DNA from: Aurantiacibacter sp. MUD61
GTDB lineage: Bacteria; Pseudomonadota; Alphaproteobacteria; Sphingomonadales; Sphingomonadaceae
DNA length: 64,000 nucleotides
Direction of reading: 5' to 3'
Assembly (NCBI RefSeq): GCF_027912455.1
Contig: NZ_CP115446.1
Coordinates: forward strand, 1,387,501-1,451,500
Under the pieces are notes generated by a model. That model had not been told where the DNA came from. It did no database searches and saw only the letters and a program-made list of their open reading frames with translations. Below are positions 26,597 through 34,808 of this stretch, piece by piece (position 1 is the first letter of the stretch; the number at the start of each line of letters is the position of its first letter). Both the position numbers and the translations under genes were made by a program.

Positions 26597-28564
26597 TTGG
26601 GGGGAGTGGCAGGTCTTGTAATGCGGGGTGGAACGTTCGCCCGGCGCGAGGACTTGCAGCGCATGGAAAACTCCCTGCGGCTTCACGGCGCCATGCGGCA
26701 GGGCCATTGGGCCGAAAAGCGACTTGGCCTTGCGTGGAGCACGTCGGGCGAGTTTTCGCCGCAGGACGCAGCCGATCGCCAGCCGCTCACCAGCGATGAA
26801 CGCTGGGCAATTTCTTTCACCGGCTATCTCGACCATCGCGGCGAATTGTGTGAACGTTTGGGCGTTTCGGGCAAGGATAGCGCGGGGCTGACAGATGCGC
26901 AGTTGGTTCTGCTGGCCTGGCAGAAATGGCGCGATCACCCACCTCGGTATTTATACGGCTCCTTCGCATTCATTATCGCGGATCGCCATGACCAGACCCT
27001 GTTTGCGGTGCGCTCGCCGATGTCTGCTCCGCCCATCGTCTACTATGGTGATGCGGAGCGTTACGTGCTGGCGAGCGCTCCCAAGGCGATTTTTGCGCTG
27101 GGCGACATCCCACGCGATCTGGACGAACAGCGGCTCGCGGATTCACTGGTGCACAATCACGCCGATAGCGAGCAGAGCTTTTACCGCGGAATCAAGTCAT
27201 TGCCGCTCGGCCATATGGCGCGGGTGTCTCCCGAAGATCTGACCATAAAAAACTGCTTCGATTTCACATCGATTCCACCGATCCGCTTCGGCCGCGATGC
27301 CGACTATCTGGAGGCCGTGCAGGAACATCTCGATGCTGCCGTGGGGAGTGTTATGCGGTGCCGGAAATTGCCGGGCGCGACACTCAGCTCCGGCCTCGAT
27401 TCCACCACGGTCGCCGTCACTGCGCTCGAACAGATGCAGCAGCGCGAAGACTGGGCGGCGCAGCGCCTGACGACATTTACCTCGATACCCGATCCCGAAT
27501 GGGATGGGATAACTGATGCGAGCAGTGCCAGCGGTGACGAGTCCGGTCCGGTGCGCGCACTGGCCAAAATGTATCCGCAGCTCGACGCCCGCTTTGTCGA
27601 TTGTGCGGGCATGAATTTCGATGCCGACCTGCATCAACTGACCGCATTGAGCGAAACACCCATTTATGCGGTGAAGAATACCCATTGGATCATCGGCATC
27701 AACCGCGCCGCGCGGGCGGCGGGGCTTGACGTTTTGTTTACTGGCGTCGGCGGCAGCACCAGCCTCACTGCGTCAGGTCGCAGCTTACCCGCCATGCAAT
27801 TTCGCCAGCTGCAATTGGGTCGACTGATGTCGTCGCTTCGGGCCGTGGACAACGGCCGCGGCATGACCGCCAATTTCCTCAGCCTGGCTGTGCTTCCCAA
27901 CTTGCCCGATGCCGCCATCGATGCAGTCGAAAGCTGGAAAGGCCGATCGGGTGATGCGGAATGGAAGGGGCTTTCCCCGCTCAATCCGGAATATGCCGCC
28001 GATATGCGGGTGACCGAGCGCAGGCGTGAAATGCTGCGCGATGCGAAATGGCAAGGCAAGCGCGATTTCCAGGCGAACAACCGGCTTTTGGCGACACGCG
28101 GCATGCGCGATGCCAGCCAGCCATTACGCTCTGCATTGCAGAGCCTGACCGGGATTCAGGCGCGTGACCCGCTGGCGGACCGCAAACTGTTCGAACTTTG
28201 CCTCGCCTTTCCGGCTGATCAATTCTTTCGCAATGGGCGCCCCCGCATGCTGGTGCGGCGGCTGATGAAGGACAAATTGCCGCGCGAAATTCTTAACGCA
28301 CCCAAAGGGCGGCAGTCTGCGGACTGGCATCTGCGCCTGACGCGGGACCTGCCCAATCTCTCGCAGGAGATTGATCGTCTCGCCGATGATGATGAAATGG
28401 CACGGCGGTTCGATATTCCGCGTATCCAGCGTCTGCTGGCGACTTGGCCGGAAAAAACGCCCATAGGCACAAAAGACCATCCCGATTACCTTGTCGCGCG
28501 GCTGGGCCTGACACGGGTTATCAACACCGCGCGCTTCATCAATTGGGTGAAAGGCAAGAATTGA
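26597..28564 (+). CDS. Asparagine-synthase-like amide ligase (lasso cyclase type)
   Basis: A 655-residue AsnB-like protein. The N-terminal half keeps the glutaminase-like fold but has Gly where asparagine synthetases have the catalytic Cys2 (it begins MGGVAG), so it cannot release ammonia from glutamine. The synthetase domain has the ATP-pyrophosphatase loop LSSGLDSTT at about residues 263-271. This Cys-less arrangement is that of lasso-peptide cyclases, which adenylate an Asp/Glu side chain and close an isopeptide ring. I chose TTG 26597 because it aligns GGVAG with the family start and follows AGGGAGGGG. First gene of a three-gene operon with overlapping ends. Confidence 0.85.
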   Translation: MGGVAGLVMRGGTFARREDLQRMENSLRLHGAMRQGHWAEKRLGLAWSTSGEFSPQDAADRQPLTSDERWAISFTGYLDHRGELCERLGVSGKDSAGLTDAQLVLLAWQKWRDHPPRYLYGSFAFIIADRHDQTLFAVRSPMSAPPIVYYGDAERYVLASAPKAIFALGDIPRDLDEQRLADSLVHNHADSEQSFYRGIKSLPLGHMARVSPEDLTIKNCFDFTSIPPIRFGRDADYLEAVQEHLDAAVGSVMRCRKLPGATLSSGLDSTTVAVTALEQMQQREDWAAQRLTTFTSIPDPEWDGITDASSASGDESGPVRALAKMYPQLDARFVDCAGMNFDADLHQLTALSETPIYAVKNTHWIIGINRAARAAGLDVLFTGVGGSTSLTASGRSLPAMQFRQLQLGRLMSSLRAVDNGRGMTANFLSLAVLPNLPDAAIDAVESWKGRSGDAEWKGLSPLNPEYAADMRVTERRREMLRDAKWQGKRDFQANNRLLATRGMRDASQPLRSALQSLTGIQARDPLADRKLFELCLAFPADQFFRNGRPRMLVRRLMKDKLPREILNAPKGRQSADWHLRLTRDLPNLSQEIDRLADDDEMARRFDIPRIQRLLATWPEKTPIGTKDHPDYLVARLGLTRVINTARFINWVKGKN

Positions 28565-29478
28565 TCTCCACCGTACCCTTCACCGCCACCGCCGATCTCG
28601 ATCTCGGCAATCGCATCACACCTTATCTGGTGGAGGCGAGTGCCGACGTCGATATCCGTGAAGGGATCGTGCCGGAGAGGCTGCCTGAGGCACATCTGCA
28701 TGAGCCTGCCTATGACGTTGGCGATGGGGCATTCCTGCTGCGCGTGCCCAATGGCGTCCGCCTGCTCGTGGAGGACGGTTCGCGCATTACCTATCACCGA
28801 GCCGGCAATAGCGATGGTGAGATCGCGCTGTTCCTTACGGGCTCTGCCTGGGGTGCACTATGCTATCAGCGCGGGCTGCTGCCGCTACACGCCAGCGGGA
28901 TTTCGCTGGATGGAAAGATCTACGCTTTCACCGGGCCTTCCGGCGCGGGCAAATCGACCATCGCGGCTGGTCTCGGCAAAGCCGGGTTCGATTTCTTTAC
29001 CGATGATATCGTCATCCTCGATCCAGCGACTGCAGGCGACCAGGTGACCGCCTATGCCGGGCAGCGCGATCTCAAGCTGTGGGACGATGCAATCGCCATG
29101 ACCGCATCCGACACGCTGCAACCTGTCCGCGCTGGCCATGATATCCCGAAATTCTACAGCACCCCTGCGACGGGCGACGGGCCGACAAGCGGGCCCCTTG
29201 CCAAGATGATCGTGCTGGCGCGAACGAAGGAAACCGCTGGGCAGGAACGGCTGCACGATGTGCAATTGCTCGATGGCCCGAAAAGTCTGCTGGTGCTGCG
29301 CAACAATGTCTATCGCTCTCGCTTTGCCGAGGCGATCTGGGGCCGCCAGCGATTTTTCCAGACGTTAACCCAGATGCTCGGCATGTTTGAAATCTACACC
29401 TTCCGCCGACTTTTCCTGCCTGAGCATTTCGATGACAGCATCGCCGCAATGGCGGATTGGCTGCGCGAAAATTCATGA
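28561..29478 (+). CDS. HPr-kinase-like protein (lasso peptide kinase type)
   Basis: A 305-residue protein with a P-loop GPSGAGKST (about residues 125-133), preceded by LPLHASGI as in HPr kinase/phosphorylase, and an acidic pair FFTDDIVIL for Mg-nucleotide. Relatives in lasso-peptide clusters phosphorylate the C-terminal Ser of the precursor, as shown for paeninodin. The local precursor ends in Ser, which fits. The start is TTG 28561, overlapping the cyclase stop (TTGA). It is not the PTS HPr kinase, because it lacks the N-terminal HPr kinase domain and there is no PTS gene nearby. Confidence 0.85.
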   Translation: MISTVPFTATADLDLGNRITPYLVEASADVDIREGIVPERLPEAHLHEPAYDVGDGAFLLRVPNGVRLLVEDGSRITYHRAGNSDGEIALFLTGSAWGALCYQRGLLPLHASGISLDGKIYAFTGPSGAGKSTIAAGLGKAGFDFFTDDIVILDPATAGDQVTAYAGQRDLKLWDDAIAMTASDTLQPVRAGHDIPKFYSTPATGDGPTSGPLAKMIVLARTKETAGQERLHDVQLLDGPKSLLVLRNNVYRSRFAEAIWGRQRFFQTLTQMLGMFEIYTFRRLFLPEHFDDSIAAMADWLRENS

Positions 29479-30317
29479 TGCGGCGGGGCATCTACTGGAT
29501 CGCGTCCTATCCCAAATCGGGCAACACTTGGGTTCGCATCCTGCTTTCCAATCTCGTTGGCGATGTGGAGAACACTGACCCCTTTCAGCTTGCGCTGGTG
29601 AGCGGCATTTCGAGCGACCGCCAGCAATTTGACGAGATCGTCGGCCTGTCGTCTTCCGACCTGACGCCCGAAGAAGTCGATATCTACCGCCCGCATCTTT
29701 ATGCCCGTGTCGCAGCAGACAGCGAGACGCCAGTCTTCATCAAGGTGCATGACGGCTATCACCGTAACCGGGACGATGCGCCGATCTTCCCGCCGGAATG
29801 TTCGCTTGGTGTCATCTATGTCGTGCGCGACCCGATGGATGTGGCGGTGTCCTTCAGTCATCACCAGGCGCATACCGATTATGGACCGGCGGTGCGCCAG
29901 GTGAATGCCGAGGTGGTTGCGTCCAACAGCCGGCATACGCGGCAGTTGCGCCAGCAATTGCTCGGCTGGAGCGATCACTACCGCAGCTGGCACGATCAGG
30001 ACGGGATACCGGTGATGACCGTGCGCTATGAAGACCTGCTCGCCGATACGGCGGGGTGCCTGCGCCGCCTCGCCGCCTTTGCGCAAATCCCCGAAGGCGA
30101 GGATGAAGCGCGCATTCGCCATGCTGTCGAGGCGTCGAGCTTTCGCAAGCTGCAGGAAACCGAGGCGGAGAAGGGTTTTCGTGAGAAGCCTGAGAAGGCG
30201 CAGCGCTTTTTCCGCTCCGGCCGATCGGGAGAGGGGCGCGAGAAGCTGACCCCCGAACAGCAACAGGTAATCATTGCTCGCAACGGGCCGTTGATGCGCG
30301 AACTCGGCTATCTTTGA
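29475..30317 (+). CDS. PAPS-dependent sulfotransferase domain protein
   Basis: A 280-residue cytosolic sulfotransferase. The 5'-phosphosulfate loop is YPKSGNTWVR near the N-terminus and the 3'-phosphate region is YVVRDPMDVAVSFSHH near residue 120; VRYEDLL follows. The C-terminal FRSGRSGEGREKLTPEQ is the usual closing motif. The start overlaps the kinase stop (ATGATG), with 29475 and 29478 equally possible. Its place as third gene suggests that it modifies the peptide or a membrane substrate. A function unrelated to the peptide is possible. Confidence 0.85.
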   Translation: MMRRGIYWIASYPKSGNTWVRILLSNLVGDVENTDPFQLALVSGISSDRQQFDEIVGLSSSDLTPEEVDIYRPHLYARVAADSETPVFIKVHDGYHRNRDDAPIFPPECSLGVIYVVRDPMDVAVSFSHHQAHTDYGPAVRQVNAEVVASNSRHTRQLRQQLLGWSDHYRSWHDQDGIPVMTVRYEDLLADTAGCLRRLAAFAQIPEGEDEARIRHAVEASSFRKLQETEAEKGFREKPEKAQRFFRSGRSGEGREKLTPEQQQVIIARNGPLMRELGYL

Positions 30318-30403
30318 CCGGTGAGCCAGCGTTTGCGCGATCGAGACTTTCCAACACTGAAAACCGCCTCTAGGGCAGAGCCCTGTCCTAAAAGGAGAAC
30401 TCC

Positions 30404-31294
30404 GTGAGCACGGATGATGAAAAAGGGTCTTGCGACTTGAAAGACCACAAATTTTACCACGCCGATAGCGAAGCTGGCTTCGCCGATTCCATCCCGCAGT
30501 CGACGCCGCAAACGCGCCATCCGGCCTATAAGCTTGCATTCCGCGATACCGATTTCCTGCTGCGCGAAGAACTTCGCCCGGTGCGCTTCCAGCTGGAGCT
30601 GCTGAAGCCCGAAATGCTGCTGGAAGAGGCCGGCGTCGGCTCGACGCTGGTCATGTATGGCTCGGCCCGCATTCCCTCTCCGGAGGAGGCGGAAGCCAAG
30701 ATCGAAGCCGCGAAGGACGGCAGCGAGTTTGAGCAGACCGTCGCTCAGCGGCTTGCGGACAAGGCGAAATATTATCAGGTCGCTCATGATCTGGCGAAAA
30801 TGGCGGGCGAGAAGGCAATCATCGAAGACGGCAAGCGTCAGTTCGTTGTCTGCTCCGGCGGCGGCCCGTCGATTATGGAAGCGGCCAATCGCGGCGCGAG
30901 CGAGGCAGGCGCGGAGAGCATCGGCCTCAACATCATCCTGCCGCACGAACAGGCGCCCAACACCTACGTGACGCCCTATCTGTCGCTAAACTTCCACTAT
31001 TTCGCACTGCGGAAAATGCACTTCCTGATGCGCGCCCGCGCGGTGGCTGTCTTCCCCGGCGGCTTCGGAACATTCGACGAATTCTTCGAACTTCTCACGC
31101 TGGTGCAGACAGGCAAGATGAAGCCCATTCCGATCCTGCTGTTCGGCAAGGACTTCTGGACCCGCGTGGTCAATTTTGAAGCGATCGCCGAAGAGGGCAC
31201 GATCTCGAAGAAAGATCTCGACCTCATCACCTGGTGCGAGACCGCCGAAGAAGGCTGGGACGCGATCGCGAAGTTTTACGATCTGGAGAGGTAA
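30404..31294 (+). CDS. LOG-family (TIGR00730-like) protein
   Basis: A 296-residue Rossmann-fold protein of the LOG family, whose members release cytokinin-type nucleobases from nucleoside monophosphates. Motifs are VMYGSARIPS, VVCSGGGPSIMEAANRG, and the catalytic PGGFGTFDEFFELLTLVQ. It is longer than LOG enzymes (about 190 residues) because of an N-terminal extension of about 85 residues. The start GTG 30404 follows AAGGAGAAC. The gene lies between the sulfotransferase and the LOV kinase but belongs clearly to neither. Confidence 0.85.
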   Translation: MSTDDEKGSCDLKDHKFYHADSEAGFADSIPQSTPQTRHPAYKLAFRDTDFLLREELRPVRFQLELLKPEMLLEEAGVGSTLVMYGSARIPSPEEAEAKIEAAKDGSEFEQTVAQRLADKAKYYQVAHDLAKMAGEKAIIEDGKRQFVVCSGGGPSIMEAANRGASEAGAESIGLNIILPHEQAPNTYVTPYLSLNFHYFALRKMHFLMRARAVAVFPGGFGTFDEFFELLTLVQTGKMKPIPILLFGKDFWTRVVNFEAIAEEGTISKKDLDLITWCETAEEGWDAIAKFYDLER

Positions 31295-31296
31295 GG

Positions 31297-31322
31297 GGAA
31301 CGAGTGGTTCCCTTGCAGCGTT
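31297..31322 (+). promoter_or_regulatory. EcfG (general stress) promoter before the LOV kinase
   Basis: GGAAC at 31297-31301, a 17-base spacer, and CGTT at 31319-31322 form an exact match to the alphaproteobacterial sigma-EcfG consensus GGAAC-N16/17-CGTT. It starts three bases after the LOG stop and about 70 bases upstream of the LOV kinase ATG, so that kinase and its regulator should be induced by stress. Confidence 0.8.
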
Positions 31323-31394
31323 AAAAGCCTTTCCGGGCGACCGATCCGTTCCATTTCGGATGAACGCCCACTCGTTCAGGGAGTGTGCCAGTTC

Positions 31395-32474
31395 ATGGCC
31401 GATGACGATCCACCTTCCGGCCGGCTCAAATCTTCCGGTCAGGCTCACCGCGCCATCGTGCGCGGAGATGCGAATTTCGATGGCTTCAAGGGTGCGAGCG
31501 GCCTGCTTTTCGAGCAGGCCATGGCACAGACGCGCATGGCCGTCTGCCTGACAGATCCCAGCCTGCCCGATGATCCGATCGTCTTTTGCAATGAGGCCTT
31601 CCAGCAATTGACCGGGTACCGCCGTGACGAGATCGTCGGGCGAAACTGCCGCTTCCTGCAAGGACCGGATACCGACCAGGCGCAGGTTGCAAAGATCCGC
31701 GATGCGATCCGCAGCGAAGAGGTCGTCGTTGTCGAAATCCTCAATTATCGCAAGGACGGGACGCGGTTCTGGAACACGCTCCACCTCGGCCCGATCTATG
31801 ATGAAGAGGGTAACCTAAAGTATTTCTTCGGCAGCCAGTGGGATGTGACTGATATTCACCTCTCGCGTGCGGAAGAACGGCATGCAAAGGCCATGGCGCG
31901 CGAAGTTTCGCACCGCCTCAAAAACGTCTTCGCGGTTATCGGCGGCATTGTGAACATTACCGGTCGTTCGATGGACGCGAAGGATGTGGCCGCGAAGATC
32001 AATGAGCGGGTGCAGGCCTTGGGCCGCTCGTACGAACCGACGCTGGATGAGGCCGTGCTCGGCACGATCCATGTCGGGCAGGCCATCCGCTCGGTGCTTT
32101 CGCCCTATGATCCCGAAGGCGACCGCATCCATTTCGATGGCAATGGCGTGCGAACGGAGCCGAATGCGATTTCGGCCATCGGCCTGACACTGCACGAACT
32201 TGCGACCAATGCGACCAAATATGGCGCATTGTCGAATGATACGGGGCAAGTGACAATTTCATGGCAGCATGACCGCGACCGGCTTGGCCGCTCGGCACTG
32301 CAAATCGACTGGCGCGAAAGCGGAGGCCCTCCGATCGATGGAGAGCCAGGCACCGGCGGTACAGGATTCAAGATCTCCGAGACACTGTTGCAGCATTCGC
32401 GCGGGATACTCGAGCGCAACTGGAACCGCGACGGGCTGCACGCCCGGATCACAATTCCTCTTCAGGGTGGATAA
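31395..32474 (+). CDS. LOV-HWE blue-light histidine kinase
   Basis: A soluble 359-residue photoreceptor kinase. The LOV domain (about residues 35-150) contains GRNCRFLQG with the flavin-adduct Cys and FCNEAFQQLTGY. The kinase part has an HWE H-box (SHRLKNVFAVIGGIVN), the N-box HELATNATKYGA, and the G-region LQIDWRESGGPP containing the W-x-E signature of HWE kinases. The order is like the light-activated EL346/EL368 proteins of Erythrobacter. I chose ATG 31395; a GTG at 31383 is in frame. Next gene is its likely response regulator. Confidence 0.92.
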   Translation: MADDDPPSGRLKSSGQAHRAIVRGDANFDGFKGASGLLFEQAMAQTRMAVCLTDPSLPDDPIVFCNEAFQQLTGYRRDEIVGRNCRFLQGPDTDQAQVAKIRDAIRSEEVVVVEILNYRKDGTRFWNTLHLGPIYDEEGNLKYFFGSQWDVTDIHLSRAEERHAKAMAREVSHRLKNVFAVIGGIVNITGRSMDAKDVAAKINERVQALGRSYEPTLDEAVLGTIHVGQAIRSVLSPYDPEGDRIHFDGNGVRTEPNAISAIGLTLHELATNATKYGALSNDTGQVTISWQHDRDRLGRSALQIDWRESGGPPIDGEPGTGGTGFKISETLLQHSRGILERNWNRDGLHARITIPLQGG

Positions 32475-32482
32475 TCTTACAA

Positions 32483-32848
32483 ATGAAAAAATTTCTTGTG
32501 CTCGAAGATGAGCCATTCATTGCGATGGATCTGGTCCATGCGTTCGAGGATGCTGGGTTCAGTTCGGTTTCCGCAGTCGACAATGACGAGGCTGCGGCTT
32601 TGATCGAGAAAAATGACCTGTCAGGGGCGGTCCTCGATGTGTCGCTTGGCGGTGGGAAAACGTGTGAGAGAACCGCAGCCATGCTGAATGACTGCGGCAT
32701 CCCCTTCATCCTTCACACCGGCGATCTCGACCGTGCCGGTGAGCGTTTGCGCCGCTTCGATGTGCCGGTGGTTGCGAAGCCCCAGCCGTCCGATCTTGTG
32801 GTGAAGCGCCTGCTTTCGTTGCTCGAGGACCCTGAGAAAGTCGCGTAG
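32483..32848 (+). CDS. Single-domain response regulator
   Basis: A 121-residue receiver domain without output. It shows LEDEPFIAMDL with the acidic pocket, the phospho-acceptor Asp in AVLDVSLGGG, the Thr in ILHTGD and VVAKPQPSD with the conserved Lys. It follows the LOV kinase by eight bases and is probably its partner, as in LovK-LovR pairs that feed back on the general stress response. Alternatively it is a phosphate sink for several HWE kinases. Confidence 0.88.
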   Translation: MKKFLVLEDEPFIAMDLVHAFEDAGFSSVSAVDNDEAAALIEKNDLSGAVLDVSLGGGKTCERTAAMLNDCGIPFILHTGDLDRAGERLRRFDVPVVAKPQPSDLVVKRLLSLLEDPEKVA

Positions 32849-32904
32849 ACGACGGCGCAACGCGCATAGTCTGCGCACATCTCGACATGGGCGAACAGCC
32901 AAGG

Positions 32905-33822
32905 TCAGTCGAAAACTTTGCCTTCAACATGGTGCGAGCGTTCGAACAGGTCGCCTCGCTCGTTCTCCTCCCTCGGCAAGCGCACGGCAAACACCCAGCC
33001 CGCTTTCTGCAATCTCTCGATTAGCCACCATGCCGGGTCGGTTTGCCCTTTCTCCAGCCCGATTTTCGCGGATTCGGGAAAAGCGTGGTGGTTGTTGTGC
33101 CAACATTCGCCATAGGTCAGCCAGCCGAGGCCGGGCAGGTTCGATGCCTGCACGCCTGCGCCTGTGACATGCCACCTGCCCGGGCCGGGATTGTGACAGA
33201 ACCACGTGATCGTCCAATGTCCCGCCGTGCTGACAAATACGCGCGCGAATATGCCCCATAAGACAAATGGCCAGCCTCCGACCCAGAAAAGCAGTAAGGC
33301 GACCGGGATCTGCTGGAAGCGCCACGTCGCATCGAGCCAGTTAATTAACGGGTCGTCGGCGAGTTCGGGCTCGATTGTGACGATAGGTGCGCGCGCGAAG
33401 TCGAAACGATAGAACAGGTTCCATACGAGATCTTGCAGCAACGGACGGTCGTGATTGAAGAAATCGTGGCACACAGGCTGGCGCTGGGCCCAGTCACGCG
33501 TATCGTGAATGCGGATGATACCGAACGGCCCCGCTACGCCGACAATCGTGCCGACATAAATTAGCAATCGGCGCAGCCAAGTTTTTGCCTTAAAAGAGCG
33601 ATGGATCATCATGCGGTGCATGCCCACGCTATGGCCGATGAGGAGTGTGGCATAGGTAAGCGCGACGAACAGCACGACCGCGCCGAGTGTCACGTGGAAA
33701 AGGGCAGCGAGCGTGCCTGCAAGCATCGTGCCGTTCCACAGTACTTTAGACCAATCGAGGACAGCCCTGCCGGTGCAGCAATCGGCTTGCTCGCCATTCA
33801 CGCGGATGACGGGCTCCATCAT
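32905..33822 (-). CDS. Acyl-CoA/acyl-lipid desaturase
   Basis: A 305-residue membrane desaturase with four hydrophobic stretches and three His boxes that bind the di-iron centre: GHSVGMHRMMIH, HDTRDWAQRQPVCHDF and HNNHHAFPESA. It probably introduces a double bond into fatty acyl chains, position unknown. Its start overlaps the end of thiD (ATGATGG around 33819-33822), so both starts 33822 and 33819 are possible. Confidence 0.87.
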   Translation of the reverse strand: MMEPVIRVNGEQADCCTGRAVLDWSKVLWNGTMLAGTLAALFHVTLGAVVLFVALTYATLLIGHSVGMHRMMIHRSFKAKTWLRRLLIYVGTIVGVAGPFGIIRIHDTRDWAQRQPVCHDFFNHDRPLLQDLVWNLFYRFDFARAPIVTIEPELADDPLINWLDATWRFQQIPVALLLFWVGGWPFVLWGIFARVFVSTAGHWTITWFCHNPGPGRWHVTGAGVQASNLPGLGWLTYGECWHNNHHAFPESAKIGLEKGQTDPAWWLIERLQKAGWVFAVRLPREENERGDLFERSHHVEGKVFD

Positions 33823-34574
33823 AAGTGCACAGCATGATGCCCGAGCGGGCCGTTCCCTTGGCCGAAACCCGGCGCGTTCATCAGTGCCTCGCGCACGAAG
33901 CGGCGGCCTTGCGCGACTGCTTCCTCTAGCAGCAGGCCTTTGGCGAGGTGCGTGGCAATCGCGCTCGACAGCGTGCAGCCGGTGCCGTGGGTGTGCTTGG
34001 TAACGATGCGTGCCTCGCTCCACACCACATCTTCTACGCCGGGGCGCACGAGGCGGTCTTCAACCATCGGTCCATCGGCATCGCCGCCCTTGGCGAGATA
34101 GATAACGCCGCGTTTAGACATGCCCGCAGCGCCGCCCAGCGCTTCGAGTTCGGGCACATTGGGCGTGGTCAGCGTCGCCAGATCCATAAGCCATTCGAAG
34201 ACTTCTACGGTCGCATCGTCTGCCAACACGCTGCCGCTGGTGGCGACCATCACCGGATCGAAGACAATGGGGCAGGGCAGGTCTTCCAGCCGGTCTGCCA
34301 CGACTTCGGCAATATCCGCGCTGCCGAGCATGCCCATCTTCACTGCATCGACCCCGATGTCCTCCATGCATGCATCCATTTGCGCTGCGACGAAATCGGG
34401 ATCGCAGGCCTCTACCGCCCGGACTCCGCGGCTGTTCTGAGCGGTAAGCGCAGTGATCGCGGTCATCGCGTAGCCGCCGAGCATGGTAATGGTCTTGATG
34501 TCCGCCTGAATGCCGGCGCCGCCCGAGCTGTCGGAGCCAGCAATGGCGAGAATACGGGGAGGGCGGACGGTCAT
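33819..34574 (-). CDS. thiD: Hydroxymethylpyrimidine/phosphomethylpyrimidine kinase
   Basis: This ribokinase-fold enzyme phosphorylates HMP and HMP-P in thiamine synthesis and salvage. The 251-residue protein begins with ILAIAGSDSSGGAGIQAD and contains HGTGCTLSSAIA, the anion hole with the catalytic Asp region. No other thi genes are near. It is followed by the desaturase with overlapping ends and preceded, six bases away, by the DUF1272 gene. Confidence 0.95.
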   Translation of the reverse strand: MTVRPPRILAIAGSDSSGGAGIQADIKTITMLGGYAMTAITALTAQNSRGVRAVEACDPDFVAAQMDACMEDIGVDAVKMGMLGSADIAEVVADRLEDLPCPIVFDPVMVATSGSVLADDATVEVFEWLMDLATLTTPNVPELEALGGAAGMSKRGVIYLAKGGDADGPMVEDRLVRPGVEDVVWSEARIVTKHTHGTGCTLSSAIATHLAKGLLLEEAVAQGRRFVREALMNAPGFGQGNGPLGHHAVHL

Positions 34575-34580
34575 GTCAGG

Positions 34581-34805
34581 TCAGCCCTTGAACTTGCGCT
34601 CTGTGCTGGCTGGATAATTGGCAAGCGCCTTGCCGCGCCGGGTCGGTCTGTCGACCAGGTCTCCGCCGCAATTGGGACAAGTGTCTTCCAGCGCGCCGGC
34701 GCACGGGGCGCAGAAGGTGCATTCGAAGCTGCAAATGAAAGCGCCCGGCAGGTCGGCGGGCGCATCGGCGCCGCAGCGTTGGCACTCGGGGCGCATTTCG
34801 AGCAT
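34581..34805 (-). CDS. DUF1272 zinc-ribbon-like protein
   Basis: A 74-residue Cys-rich protein with Cys pairs spaced as CQRCGAD, CSFECTFCAPC and CPNCGG, enough for two zinc sites. This matches the DUF1272 family. It lies between glmM and thiD, three bases from the glmM stop and six from the thiD start, so all three form one transcript. Function unknown. Confidence 0.82.
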   Translation of the reverse strand: MLEMRPECQRCGADAPADLPGAFICSFECTFCAPCAGALEDTCPNCGGDLVDRPTRRGKALANYPASTERKFKG

Positions 34806-34808
34806 TGC

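Noticed and set aside
26235..30317. A lasso-peptide B2 protease or PqqD-like B1 hidden among the small open frames
   Set aside because: No frame near the locus shows the Cys-His-Asp of B2 or an RRE-like sequence; remaining small frames are shadows of the cyclase, kinase and sulfotransferase.
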